Notes under the pieces: model-generated
The model's input: the letters and a program-made list of their open reading frames with translations, nothing else
Told to the model about the DNA's origin: nothing
The model's database searches: none
NCBI GenBank assembly: GCA_934446465.1
Contig: CAKSEF010000033.1
Coordinates: 1-16,858 of the forward strand
Direction: 5' to 3'
Length of the DNA: 16,858 nt
Origin: an uncultured Oscillospiraceae bacterium
Lineage (GTDB): Bacteria > Bacillota > Clostridia > Oscillospirales > JAAYXM01
Made by a program: the position numbers and the translations under genes
Part shown: positions 8,216-14,344 of the stretch, piece after piece
How the letters are laid out: each line of letters begins with the position of its first letter
How positions within the stretch are numbered: the stretch's first letter is position 1

Positions 8216-8905
8216 ATGTCAGAGCTTACGATTCGCTGGATAGGGCAGAGCGGATACATTCTTTCCGATGGGAAAAATACAATTTGCATAGACCCATATC
8301 TTTCGGATATTGTAAAAAAGACACGCCTTGTAAAAGCTCCGATAAAGCCGGAAGAGCTTTCATGCGACGCTGTTATATGCACGCATAATCACCTCGACCA
8401 TGTCGATACGGGGGCAATTCCGTATATGAACCGCAACATTGCCTTTTTTGCACCGACAGACGCAAAAGAGACCTTGCTCGGCTGCGGAGTTCAAAAATAT
8501 ACCCCGTTCGACGAGGGACAGAGCTTTGCACTCGGCGATTTCTGCATCACCGCGGTATACGCAAAACACACGGTTCCCACCGTTGGCGTTATCGTAAAAC
8601 ACGGGAAAACTACGCTCTATTTTTCGGGCGATACATATTACGATAAGAAGCTGTCCGAAGTCAGGAATTTCGGCATCGATATTGTGTTCATCTGCATAAA
8701 CGGAAGACTCGGAAATATGAACGCCGAGGAAGCGGTTGCCCTTACAAAGGAGATTGCTCCGAAGGTCGGAATACCTAATCATTACGGACTGTTTGCGGAG
8801 AACACCGAAGACCCGAAAAAGTACACGTCACGGCTTGAGTGTGCATATGAACTTCAGTTTGACAGAGTATACGGCATTGAAGAAATACTGAAAGCAAGGA
8901 GATGA
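8216..8905 (+). CDS. MBL-fold metal-dependent hydrolase, UlaG-like, possible sugar lactonase
   Basis: This 229-residue cytoplasmic protein has the metallo-beta-lactamase fold. The signature HxHxDH is H57-N-H59-L-D61-H62 (THNHLDH). Further ligands fit H118 (AKHTV), D139 (FSGDT) and H189 (PNHYG). IDPYLS near residue 25 and the PNHYG motif are typical of the UlaG-like branch, which includes L-ascorbate-6-phosphate lactonase. The ATG at 8216 is chosen because GGAG lies 8 bases upstream (8204-8207); a longer frame from 8180 would overlap the dehydratase gene by 32 bases. It sits between a dehydratase and a dehydrogenase, so hydrolysis of the sugar lactone made by the dehydrogenase is a sensible role. 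That role is inference, since related proteins also include phosphodiesterases and nucleases. The next gene starts 4 bases after its stop. Confidence 0.88.
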   Translation: MSELTIRWIGQSGYILSDGKNTICIDPYLSDIVKKTRLVKAPIKPEELSCDAVICTHNHLDHVDTGAIPYMNRNIAFFAPTDAKETLLGCGVQKYTPFDEGQSFALGDFCITAVYAKHTVPTVGVIVKHGKTTLYFSGDTYYDKKLSEVRNFGIDIVFICINGRLGNMNAEEAVALTKEIAPKVGIPNHYGLFAENTEDPKKYTSRLECAYELQFDRVYGIEEILKARR

Positions 8906-8909
8906 GGCT

Positions 8910-9638
8910 ATGTTTGATTTGACGGGAAAAACCGCGCTGGTTACGGGCTCCACCCAGGGTATCGGTTTTGAAATTGCGGCTTGCCTCGCGGATTACGGCG
9001 CAAAGGTGTTTGTTCACGGTGCGACAAGCATTGAAAAATCAAAGGCAGCGGCGGAGAAAATAAAAAATGCCGAGGCAATCTGCGTAAATTTAAACTCACC
9101 CGACGCGGCTGAAAAGCTTTATGCCGAAACCGGGGATGTCGATATCCTTGTCCTTAATGCGTCGGTTCAGTACAGAACGGCATGGGAGGAAATAGACGAT
9201 GTGGAGTTTGACAGCCAGATAAATATTAACCTGCGAAGCTCACTCCACGCCATGCAGGTTTACGCAAAACCAATGAAGAAAAAGGGCTGGGGAAGAATCG
9301 TAACCGTCGGAAGCGTTCAGCAGTACAGACCGCATAAGGATATGGCGGTTTATGCGGCTACGAAGTGCGCGCTTATGAGTATAGTGCAGAATACCGCAAA
9401 ACAGCTTGCGCCGTTTGGTATAACCGTAAACAATATTTCTCCGGGAGCTATTGCGACACCGAGGAATTTTGAGGCACTAAAAGACAATGAATATAAAAAT
9501 AATGTTGTTTTGGGGATTCCGCTCGGGAGAATAGGAGATGCAAAGGACATTGCGGGTGCGGCGCTTCTCTTATGCTCGGATGCGGGAAGCTATATCACCG
9601 GAACGGATTTAACGGTTGACGGAGGAATGAAGTTATGA
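8910..9638 (+). CDS. Short-chain dehydrogenase/reductase (SDR) family oxidoreductase
   Basis: This 242-residue classical SDR is an NAD(P)-dependent alcohol or sugar dehydrogenase. Visible motifs are the cofactor motif TGSTQGIG (12-19), LNAS (82-85, the usual NNAG position), N107 in the ININ strand, the catalytic serine S135 (TVGSVQQ) and YxxxK (Y148, K152), then PGAIATP (178-184). The C-terminus TVDGGMKL is typical of the family. The length is normal. AAGGAG 8 bases before the ATG is the ribosome site and overlaps the end of the MBL-fold gene. The last bases overlap the RraA-family gene by ATGA, indicating translational coupling. In this operon it probably oxidises an aldose to its lactone, or acts on a keto intermediate. 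Enzyme class is firm; substrate is unknown. Confidence 0.94.
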   Translation: MFDLTGKTALVTGSTQGIGFEIAACLADYGAKVFVHGATSIEKSKAAAEKIKNAEAICVNLNSPDAAEKLYAETGDVDILVLNASVQYRTAWEEIDDVEFDSQININLRSSLHAMQVYAKPMKKKGWGRIVTVGSVQQYRPHKDMAVYAATKCALMSIVQNTAKQLAPFGITVNNISPGAIATPRNFEALKDNEYKNNVVLGIPLGRIGDAKDIAGAALLLCSDAGSYITGTDLTVDGGMKL

Positions 9639-10552
9639 TGAAATTTAATGACAGGGACGAAATTATTGAATTAACCCCGCTGTGGAAAGGCGAGCGTTTC
9701 CCGGACGGCCGTCCGAAGGTTGCGGATAAATATCTTGACGCGCTTCAAAAAATGACGCTGGAAGAGGTATGGAAACCGATATTTGTTCTCGGATATGAGA
9801 ATCAGTTTGTGGGCGGCGGAGAAAACCCGCTTTATCCCCTCCACGACGACGGCAGGAAGCTCATTGGGCGGGCGGTAACATGCAGCTTCTGCCCGACAAG
9901 ACCCGACCTTCACGAGGTTATGTTCGCGCGCGGCGCAAAAGAAAACAGAAACGGAAATTACAATCAGTGGGTAATAGATTCGCTTGTCGAGCGCGATGTT
10001 GTCGTTGTCGATATGTACGACAAAATATATAAGGGAACATTCCTCGGCGGAAACCTTACAACAGCGATTAAAACCCGAACAAAAAACGGCGGCGCGGTCG
10101 TTTGGGGAGGCGTCAGGGACGTTGAGCAGATGAAGCAGGTTCCCGGTGTTCAGGTATATTACAGAGGAATTGACCCAACGCCGATACGCGAGTTTATTAT
10201 GAAAAGCTTCAACAGCGTTACGAACTTCGGCGGCGCGGTATGTCTCCCCGGCGATGTCGTTTTCGGAGCGGGAGGAGGAGTTCTGTTCATTCCGAGTCAT
10301 CTCGTTGCCGATGTCGTTGAAGGCGCGGCAAAAACGCACGTCAAGGACGATTTCGGTTTTGAAATGATTTCGCAGAACAAGTTTACCACCGCACAGATAG
10401 ACAGAAATACGTGGACGGTGGAAATGCTTGATATGCTCATGGATTGGATAAAAACAGACCCGCGCGGTGAGGAATACCGCGACCTTGACTGGTCTAAGGA
10501 ATATGACCTTGCAATCAACGGAGACCCGAACGACACTCAGACAGCGCTCTAA
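9635..10552 (+). CDS. RraA-family protein, probable class II aldolase/decarboxylase-like enzyme
   Basis: This 305-residue protein belongs to the RraA-like family, once called dimethylmenaquinone methyltransferase. The family includes the 4-hydroxy-4-methyl-2-oxoglutarate aldolases, which cut 2-keto acids to pyruvate with a divalent metal, and the RNase E regulator RraA. The core lies at about 115-235: VVVVDMYDK (122-130), GGNLTTAIKTRTKNGG (138-153) and WGGVRDVEQ (157-165). R161-D162 match the aldolase Arg-Asp pair, but the motif usually D-X20-R-D is N-X20-R-D here, with N140. The protein is longer than typical members (about 160-230), with an extra N-terminal 75-110 residues containing CSFCPTRPDLHE. 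The first ATG is chosen because GGAGG lies about 9 bases upstream and it overlaps the SDR stop by 4 bases. As the last operon gene it could split the 2-keto-3-deoxy acid made by the dehydratase. Family is firm, activity is inferred. Confidence 0.88.
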   Translation: MMKFNDRDEIIELTPLWKGERFPDGRPKVADKYLDALQKMTLEEVWKPIFVLGYENQFVGGGENPLYPLHDDGRKLIGRAVTCSFCPTRPDLHEVMFARGAKENRNGNYNQWVIDSLVERDVVVVDMYDKIYKGTFLGGNLTTAIKTRTKNGGAVVWGGVRDVEQMKQVPGVQVYYRGIDPTPIREFIMKSFNSVTNFGGAVCLPGDVVFGAGGGVLFIPSHLVADVVEGAAKTHVKDDFGFEMISQNKFTTAQIDRNTWTVEMLDMLMDWIKTDPRGEEYRDLDWSKEYDLAINGDPNDTQTAL

Positions 10553-10554
10553 GA

Positions 10555-10594
10555 CAAATAAAAAATACACCCTGACGGGTGTATTTTTTATTTG
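10555..10594. terminator. Bidirectional rho-independent terminator
   Basis: Two perfect 18-bp arms (10555-10572 and 10577-10594) are separated by the loop TGAC. The GC-rich core CACCC/GGGTG is flanked by A-rich and T-rich arms, so both transcripts end in a U-rich run. It lies 3 bases after the RraA-family stop codon and contains the stop codon (10588-10590) of the convergent AraC gene, so it should serve both convergent units. Confidence 0.93.
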
Positions 10595-11568
10595 TGTGAA
10601 AGCCATTCATACTCGCGGAGCTCTTGAGCGATTACATACTCCTCGTTCTTTTCTTTCCACTCGAGAAAATCGCTCCGCCAAGCGGTCGGAGTAACTCCGA
10701 AATAGGACTTAAAGAGCTTGATAAAATGGGTTCGGTCGTAAAAACCGCACTCGGCCGATATTTCGTCAAGCGATTTATTTGTGCGCTTTAGAAGGGTAAC
10801 CGCATTGTTCATTCTCGCCGCTATTACATAGCTGTGGCAGGTCTTACCTATTATTTCCGTGAATGCGGATGTGAAGCTTCTCTGCGACATCATCGCCTCA
10901 CGGCTGATATTTTCAAGAGTAATCGGTTTTTCCAAGTTGTCGGATATATACGACACCGCATTATTCACACATTCAAATTTCTGCTTTGCGCTGAGTATCT
11001 CCTTTTTGGAAAGAGTTTCCTTCGTTAGCACCGAACAAATTTCAAAGAAGGAAGATACATAAGAATAGAGCTTTTTCAAATTCATATCATAGTGCCTGCG
11101 AAATTCATCCAGCATATCACAAAAAAGCTTATCAACGGCTTTTTTGCTTTCGCCCGAAAAACTGAACGATGTCGAAATAGGAAAAAAATCGAACGACGAG
11201 CGGGTATATGTATGTGCTAAAAAGGGAATGTTTTCGTCTGTGAACGAGTTTTGTGGGAGTGAAACGGAAATAACATTCAGTTCGCCAAGGTTTGACTCCC
11301 GGCTGTCTATTTGATGAATAGAGTACGGAAGAATGATTGCCGCAGAACCGGCAGACTGATTAAACTTCACTCCGTTAATCATATGCTTGTATTCGCCGGA
11401 AACGGTATACCATATCTGCGTTCCCGAATGGAAGTGAGCGTCATTTATGCGCTTGTCTGCAAGGGGCTTTACCCTAATCGGCCACGTCGAAAAGGCAAGA
11501 TTATCGGTTTTTTCGGATGACGAAATAAAACTGTACTTCGACATATACCCGGCAAATTGACTGTTCAT
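10588..11568 (-). CDS. AraC family transcriptional regulator (second)
   Basis: This 326-residue regulator has a cupin-like sensing domain at the N-terminus (DAHFHSGTQIWYTVSGEYKH, 43-62, then AAIILPYSIHQI, 76-87). The double helix-turn-helix lies at about 202-300: ITLENISREAMMSQRSFTSAF (216-236) is the first HTH, and LDEISAECGFYDRTHFIKLFK with FGVTPTAW (267-297) is the second. The ATG at 11568 is chosen because AAAGGAGGTGGG lies just upstream; the frame runs open for 35 further codons but those lack such a site. About 26 residues, charged and Glu-rich, follow the HTH. It is divergent from the two secreted proteins and is probably their regulator, sensing a breakdown product. It shares only general family likeness with the first AraC protein, so it is not a recent copy. 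Class is firm; targets are inferred. Confidence 0.93.
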   Translation of the reverse strand: MNSQFAGYMSKYSFISSSEKTDNLAFSTWPIRVKPLADKRINDAHFHSGTQIWYTVSGEYKHMINGVKFNQSAGSAAIILPYSIHQIDSRESNLGELNVISVSLPQNSFTDENIPFLAHTYTRSSFDFFPISTSFSFSGESKKAVDKLFCDMLDEFRRHYDMNLKKLYSYVSSFFEICSVLTKETLSKKEILSAKQKFECVNNAVSYISDNLEKPITLENISREAMMSQRSFTSAFTEIIGKTCHSYVIAARMNNAVTLLKRTNKSLDEISAECGFYDRTHFIKLFKSYFGVTPTAWRSDFLEWKEKNEEYVIAQELREYEWLSHK

Positions 11569-11607
11569 TTTCCCACCTCCTTTATATGTAATATGATACA
11601 TTAGATG

Positions 11608-11619
11608 GGAAACGTTTGC
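11608..11619. promoter_or_regulatory. Palindrome resembling a LacI/CcpA-type operator
   Basis: GGAAACGTTTGC is one base away from the perfect palindrome GCAAACGTTTGC. The central AAACGTTT around CG is characteristic of LacI/GalR-family operators, including CcpA cre sites, although the match to the cre consensus is imperfect (about three mismatches). It lies 40 bases upstream of the AraC start and about 60 bases upstream of the -10 candidate for the secreted-protein gene, so it could affect either. No LacI-type regulator is encoded in this window. Confidence 0.4.
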
Positions 11620-11640
11620 AAGCACAAATTTCATGATTTT

Positions 11641-11685
11641 TTGCCAAAATATACACTTACTTATAAGACGCAAATATATTATAAT
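11641..11685 (+). promoter_or_regulatory. Candidate promoter for the secreted-protein genes
   Basis: A consensus TATAAT sits at 11680-11685, 36 bases before the GTG start. The -35 at the right distance (TTACTT, 11657-11662) is poor. An alternative pair is TTGCCA (11641-11646) with TATAAG (11662-11667), spaced 15 bases. The stretch is strongly AT-rich, as expected for a promoter. The exact start point cannot be decided by eye. Confidence 0.45.
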
Positions 11686-11721
11686 TGTATTACAAAATAT
11701 ATTACTTTGGAGGAATGTATT

Positions 11722-14256
11722 GTGAGGAAAGTTTTGTCTTTGATTCTTGCAGCTGCGCTCGTCGTAACTCTTCTGCCGTCTGTTTTTGCGGCGGATGCAG
11801 AGAGTGTTACATACAGCTTTCTAAGTACGGCGATTGACGGCTCAAACAAAGTAAACACAGCCACGGCTACCTACGAAAACACGGCAGAGTACGGCTCGGC
11901 ACCGTGGGCATATGTAAATGCGCTCTATGCCAATAACAACACGTCATATAACTATGAGAAGTGTTATAATTGGTACGGTACGGAAACGTATAAAGAACCC
12001 GAGCAGGGCGACGGCGGTTATGTGTTTAAGCTCAAGGTCGAAAATTCGGGCTGGTATTCCGCAGTGCTCAATCACATAGAGCAGAAAACAAGCGTAAATG
12101 CGAAGATATACTTGGTGCCCGTATCAGCGGGGATTGACCTTGCGTCTGCGAGTACACTGTCTCAAAACATTAAAAGTCTCTCGGACGATTATTACCTCGG
12201 CTATGCCGAAGGATATGCGGCAAAGAGAGCTGTAAAGGCGACCGCGCTTAAGTATGGATACATAGACGCGGGAGAGTATTATCTCGTTGTCGCTCCGCAC
12301 GGAGTGGATGCAAATTACAGCGAAGCAAACGCCTTGCAGTCAAACGGAAAATACCTCTATGTATTTTCAATTTACTCATTAGTACTCAATCCGACAGCAC
12401 CGGGCGCTGTAAGTATTTCGGCTTCCGCCGCGGCAATAAATGTAGGCGAAAGCACACAGGCAAAGGTGCAACTTACGGTCGGCGAAGATGTAATTGAAAC
12501 CTCAGAGGGAATTACATGGAGCAGTGAAAACAAGTATGCGTCCGTAGACGAAAACGGTAAAATCACAGGTCTCAAAGAAGGCGTCGCAAAAATCAAAGCA
12601 ACGGTCGACGGGGTTGAGAGCGAAGCCGTTTCGGTGGCAATAGTCAATCCGAACAAGGATTCGTATGAATATGTAATGGGCGGACGTGTGCTTAATACCG
12701 TTTCGGATACGACAGCAAGCGGAAGCAAGGTAAATTTCCCGACCGAATTACATAATGTAGAGCCGTCAGTATCAGCTCCGTGGAGACTGGTAAGGATAAA
12801 GAATATAAACTCGCATCAGCTCTACTATGCAAAGACCGCCGACACAACTTACTACGGCGTTGTCAATTCATCTGTCGCAAAGGCAAATGTAAACAGCTCA
12901 TTTTTTGCCTACGGCATATATGTTCCTAAGGCGGGTACATACGACCTTACGGTAAATTCGATTAAAAATGCCAATTACGGAAAAGCAAAAATCTATTTCG
13001 CAAAATATGATGATGCAATAAATACCGCCGACGTTCCGTCGGAGTCAGGGCCGATAAAAGAGAGCAGCCTCGTATCGGAAATCGCAATCTCAGATACGGC
13101 AGATAAGAATAAGGAAATCGGCGAGGTCGCTGTCGCGGAGGCGGGCGAGTATCTTCTCGTTATAGCTCCGTCAGACGCGAACGAAAAGGACAAGCCGTTT
13201 TATAATTATTACGGATTCAAGCTCACGCCTGCGGCGGAGGACGCAGACATAAGCGATGCGTTTAAAACCGAAGACCCGGTAGATACAATATATAATCCGT
13301 CGGTGTCAAGCGCAGGGTATAACGCAAGCGAGGGAACGAGCGCGGTTGAAGGAATCACAAAAGAACTTCAGGCAGATGGCTCGTATAAAATGTACGCACC
13401 GCAGACAAGCGGAGACGCACACTTCCTCTACTGGGCAAAGGGACTCAGCCTTAATAAAAAAATTGTTTCCTACACAAATGAGTTCCGTTACACTCCCGCA
13501 GGCGGAGACAATAATATCCTTATCGCCGTTTACGATAATTCGGACAGCTCTGTAAATAAAGCGGAGTTTTACAACGCAAACGGTCAGCTCATCAAAATCA
13601 TAGAGGATACAAGCTCCGATAAAACGGTTCCCACACTTCCGTCAATGGCGGGCTACGGCGACGCATCCGCATGGAAACAGTACAACGGCGAAACAATCGC
13701 GGCCGAAGGTGCGGAATTAATTCCGACAGGAACAATGATTTTCGTCGCACAGTACGCGCTTGAAAATCCGATTGACGTAACGGTAAGCGTAGTTGACGGC
13801 AACGGCACTGCAACCGTTCCTTACGGCGAAAAGGTTGCATGCACTGCCGATTCGTCAAAAGGCATATTCAAGTGGTGGACAAAGGAAGTAAACGGCGCGC
13901 AGGAAATTGTAAGCCTTGACGAAGAATACAGCTTCCTTGCGTGGGAGGACTGCACCGTAACGGCGGTATACGATACAAAGAAGCCGATATATACAGGTAA
14001 TACAATGAAGATTGTCATGGACAGATTCTTCGCGGGAAAAACACCTGCGGTTATGGCCGAGTTTATCGGATTTGGCAGCAACACCGTTGAAAAGGGCATT
14101 ATGTTCAACGAAACAAAAATTGCAATGACACGCCCCGGAAATCAGTTCACCGTAACGGGTGAGGTCGGTGATACGTTTAAGGGCTATGCAATAATTAAAG
14201 ACGGCAACGGCTACAAGCTGATAGTCGACGGGGAAGTAACTATCTCAGACAGATAG
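11722..14256 (+). CDS. Secreted multi-module protein with Ig-like (Big_2-type) domain, no catalytic domain seen
   Basis: This 844-residue exported protein begins with a clear signal peptide: MRK, a hydrophobic core (LSLILAAALVVTLLPS) and a likely cut after VFA (21-23). The GTG start at 11722 is chosen because GGAGG lies 8 bases upstream and the signal peptide begins exactly there; the 39 upstream in-frame codons do not look like protein. Modules in order: an N-terminal module (about 28-222); a Big_2-type Ig-like domain (about 229-308, with ITWSSENKYASVDENGKITGL); a second related module (about 313-503); then two stretches of the F-x-W...AVYD type seen in InlB/Flg_new repeats (about 568-606 and 715-752); and an unassigned C-terminus (760-844). 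I see no sorting signal, S-layer domain or enzyme motif. Carbohydrate binding is a reasonable guess. Its N-terminal module is almost the same as that of the next gene, which starts 88 bases downstream. Confidence 0.85.
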   Translation: MRKVLSLILAAALVVTLLPSVFAADAESVTYSFLSTAIDGSNKVNTATATYENTAEYGSAPWAYVNALYANNNTSYNYEKCYNWYGTETYKEPEQGDGGYVFKLKVENSGWYSAVLNHIEQKTSVNAKIYLVPVSAGIDLASASTLSQNIKSLSDDYYLGYAEGYAAKRAVKATALKYGYIDAGEYYLVVAPHGVDANYSEANALQSNGKYLYVFSIYSLVLNPTAPGAVSISASAAAINVGESTQAKVQLTVGEDVIETSEGITWSSENKYASVDENGKITGLKEGVAKIKATVDGVESEAVSVAIVNPNKDSYEYVMGGRVLNTVSDTTASGSKVNFPTELHNVEPSVSAPWRLVRIKNINSHQLYYAKTADTTYYGVVNSSVAKANVNSSFFAYGIYVPKAGTYDLTVNSIKNANYGKAKIYFAKYDDAINTADVPSESGPIKESSLVSEIAISDTADKNKEIGEVAVAEAGEYLLVIAPSDANEKDKPFYNYYGFKLTPAAEDADISDAFKTEDPVDTIYNPSVSSAGYNASEGTSAVEGITKELQADGSYKMYAPQTSGDAHFLYWAKGLSLNKKIVSYTNEFRYTPAGGDNNILIAVYDNSDSSVNKAEFYNANGQLIKIIEDTSSDKTVPTLPSMAGYGDASAWKQYNGETIAAEGAELIPTGTMIFVAQYALENPIDVTVSVVDGNGTATVPYGEKVACTADSSKGIFKWWTKEVNGAQEIVSLDEEYSFLAWEDCTVTAVYDTKKPIYTGNTMKIVMDRFFAGKTPAVMAEFIGFGSNTVEKGIMFNETKIAMTRPGNQFTVTGEVGDTFKGYAIIKDGNGYKLIVDGEVTISDR
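11809..12380 (+). repeat. Copy 1 of a large direct repeat encoding the N-terminal module
   Basis: This stretch matches 14435-15009 in the next gene. In the first 240 bases I count about 20 differences by eye (roughly 91% identity), nearly all at third codon positions. Identity falls gradually after that but stays clear to the phrase SNGKYLY-x-FSIYSL. One codon is inserted in copy 2. Beyond it, the two genes share only weak protein likeness. Confidence 0.9.
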
Positions 14257-14264
14257 CGGTTATC

Positions 14265-14293
14265 CATAGCGGAGAGCCTGCCTCTCCGCTATG
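14265..14293 (+). terminator. Strong hairpin between the two secreted-protein genes
   Basis: A perfect 12-bp stem, CATAGCGGAGAG (14265-14276) with CTCTCCGCTATG (14282-14293), has a 5-base loop. It lies 8 bases after the stop codon. No T-tract follows (ATTTACGG), so it may be a weak terminator, an attenuator or an mRNA-stabilising element rather than a full stop. Partial readthrough into the next gene is therefore possible. Confidence 0.6.
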
Positions 14294-14344
14294 ATTTACG
14301 GCACATGAAGTCCGTTTTGCAGAGGAAAGTAAAGGAGAAAAAGA

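Noticed and set aside
9671..10606. Open frame of 311 codons on the minus strand opposite the RraA-family gene
   Set aside because: It is a shadow of a well-supported gene, has no recognisable motif or ribosome site, and would cross the terminator hairpin.
11605..11721. Longer N-terminus (39 extra codons) for the first secreted protein
   Set aside because: It would bury the signal peptide inside the protein and cover the consensus TATAAT; the GTG at 11722 has a proper ribosome site.
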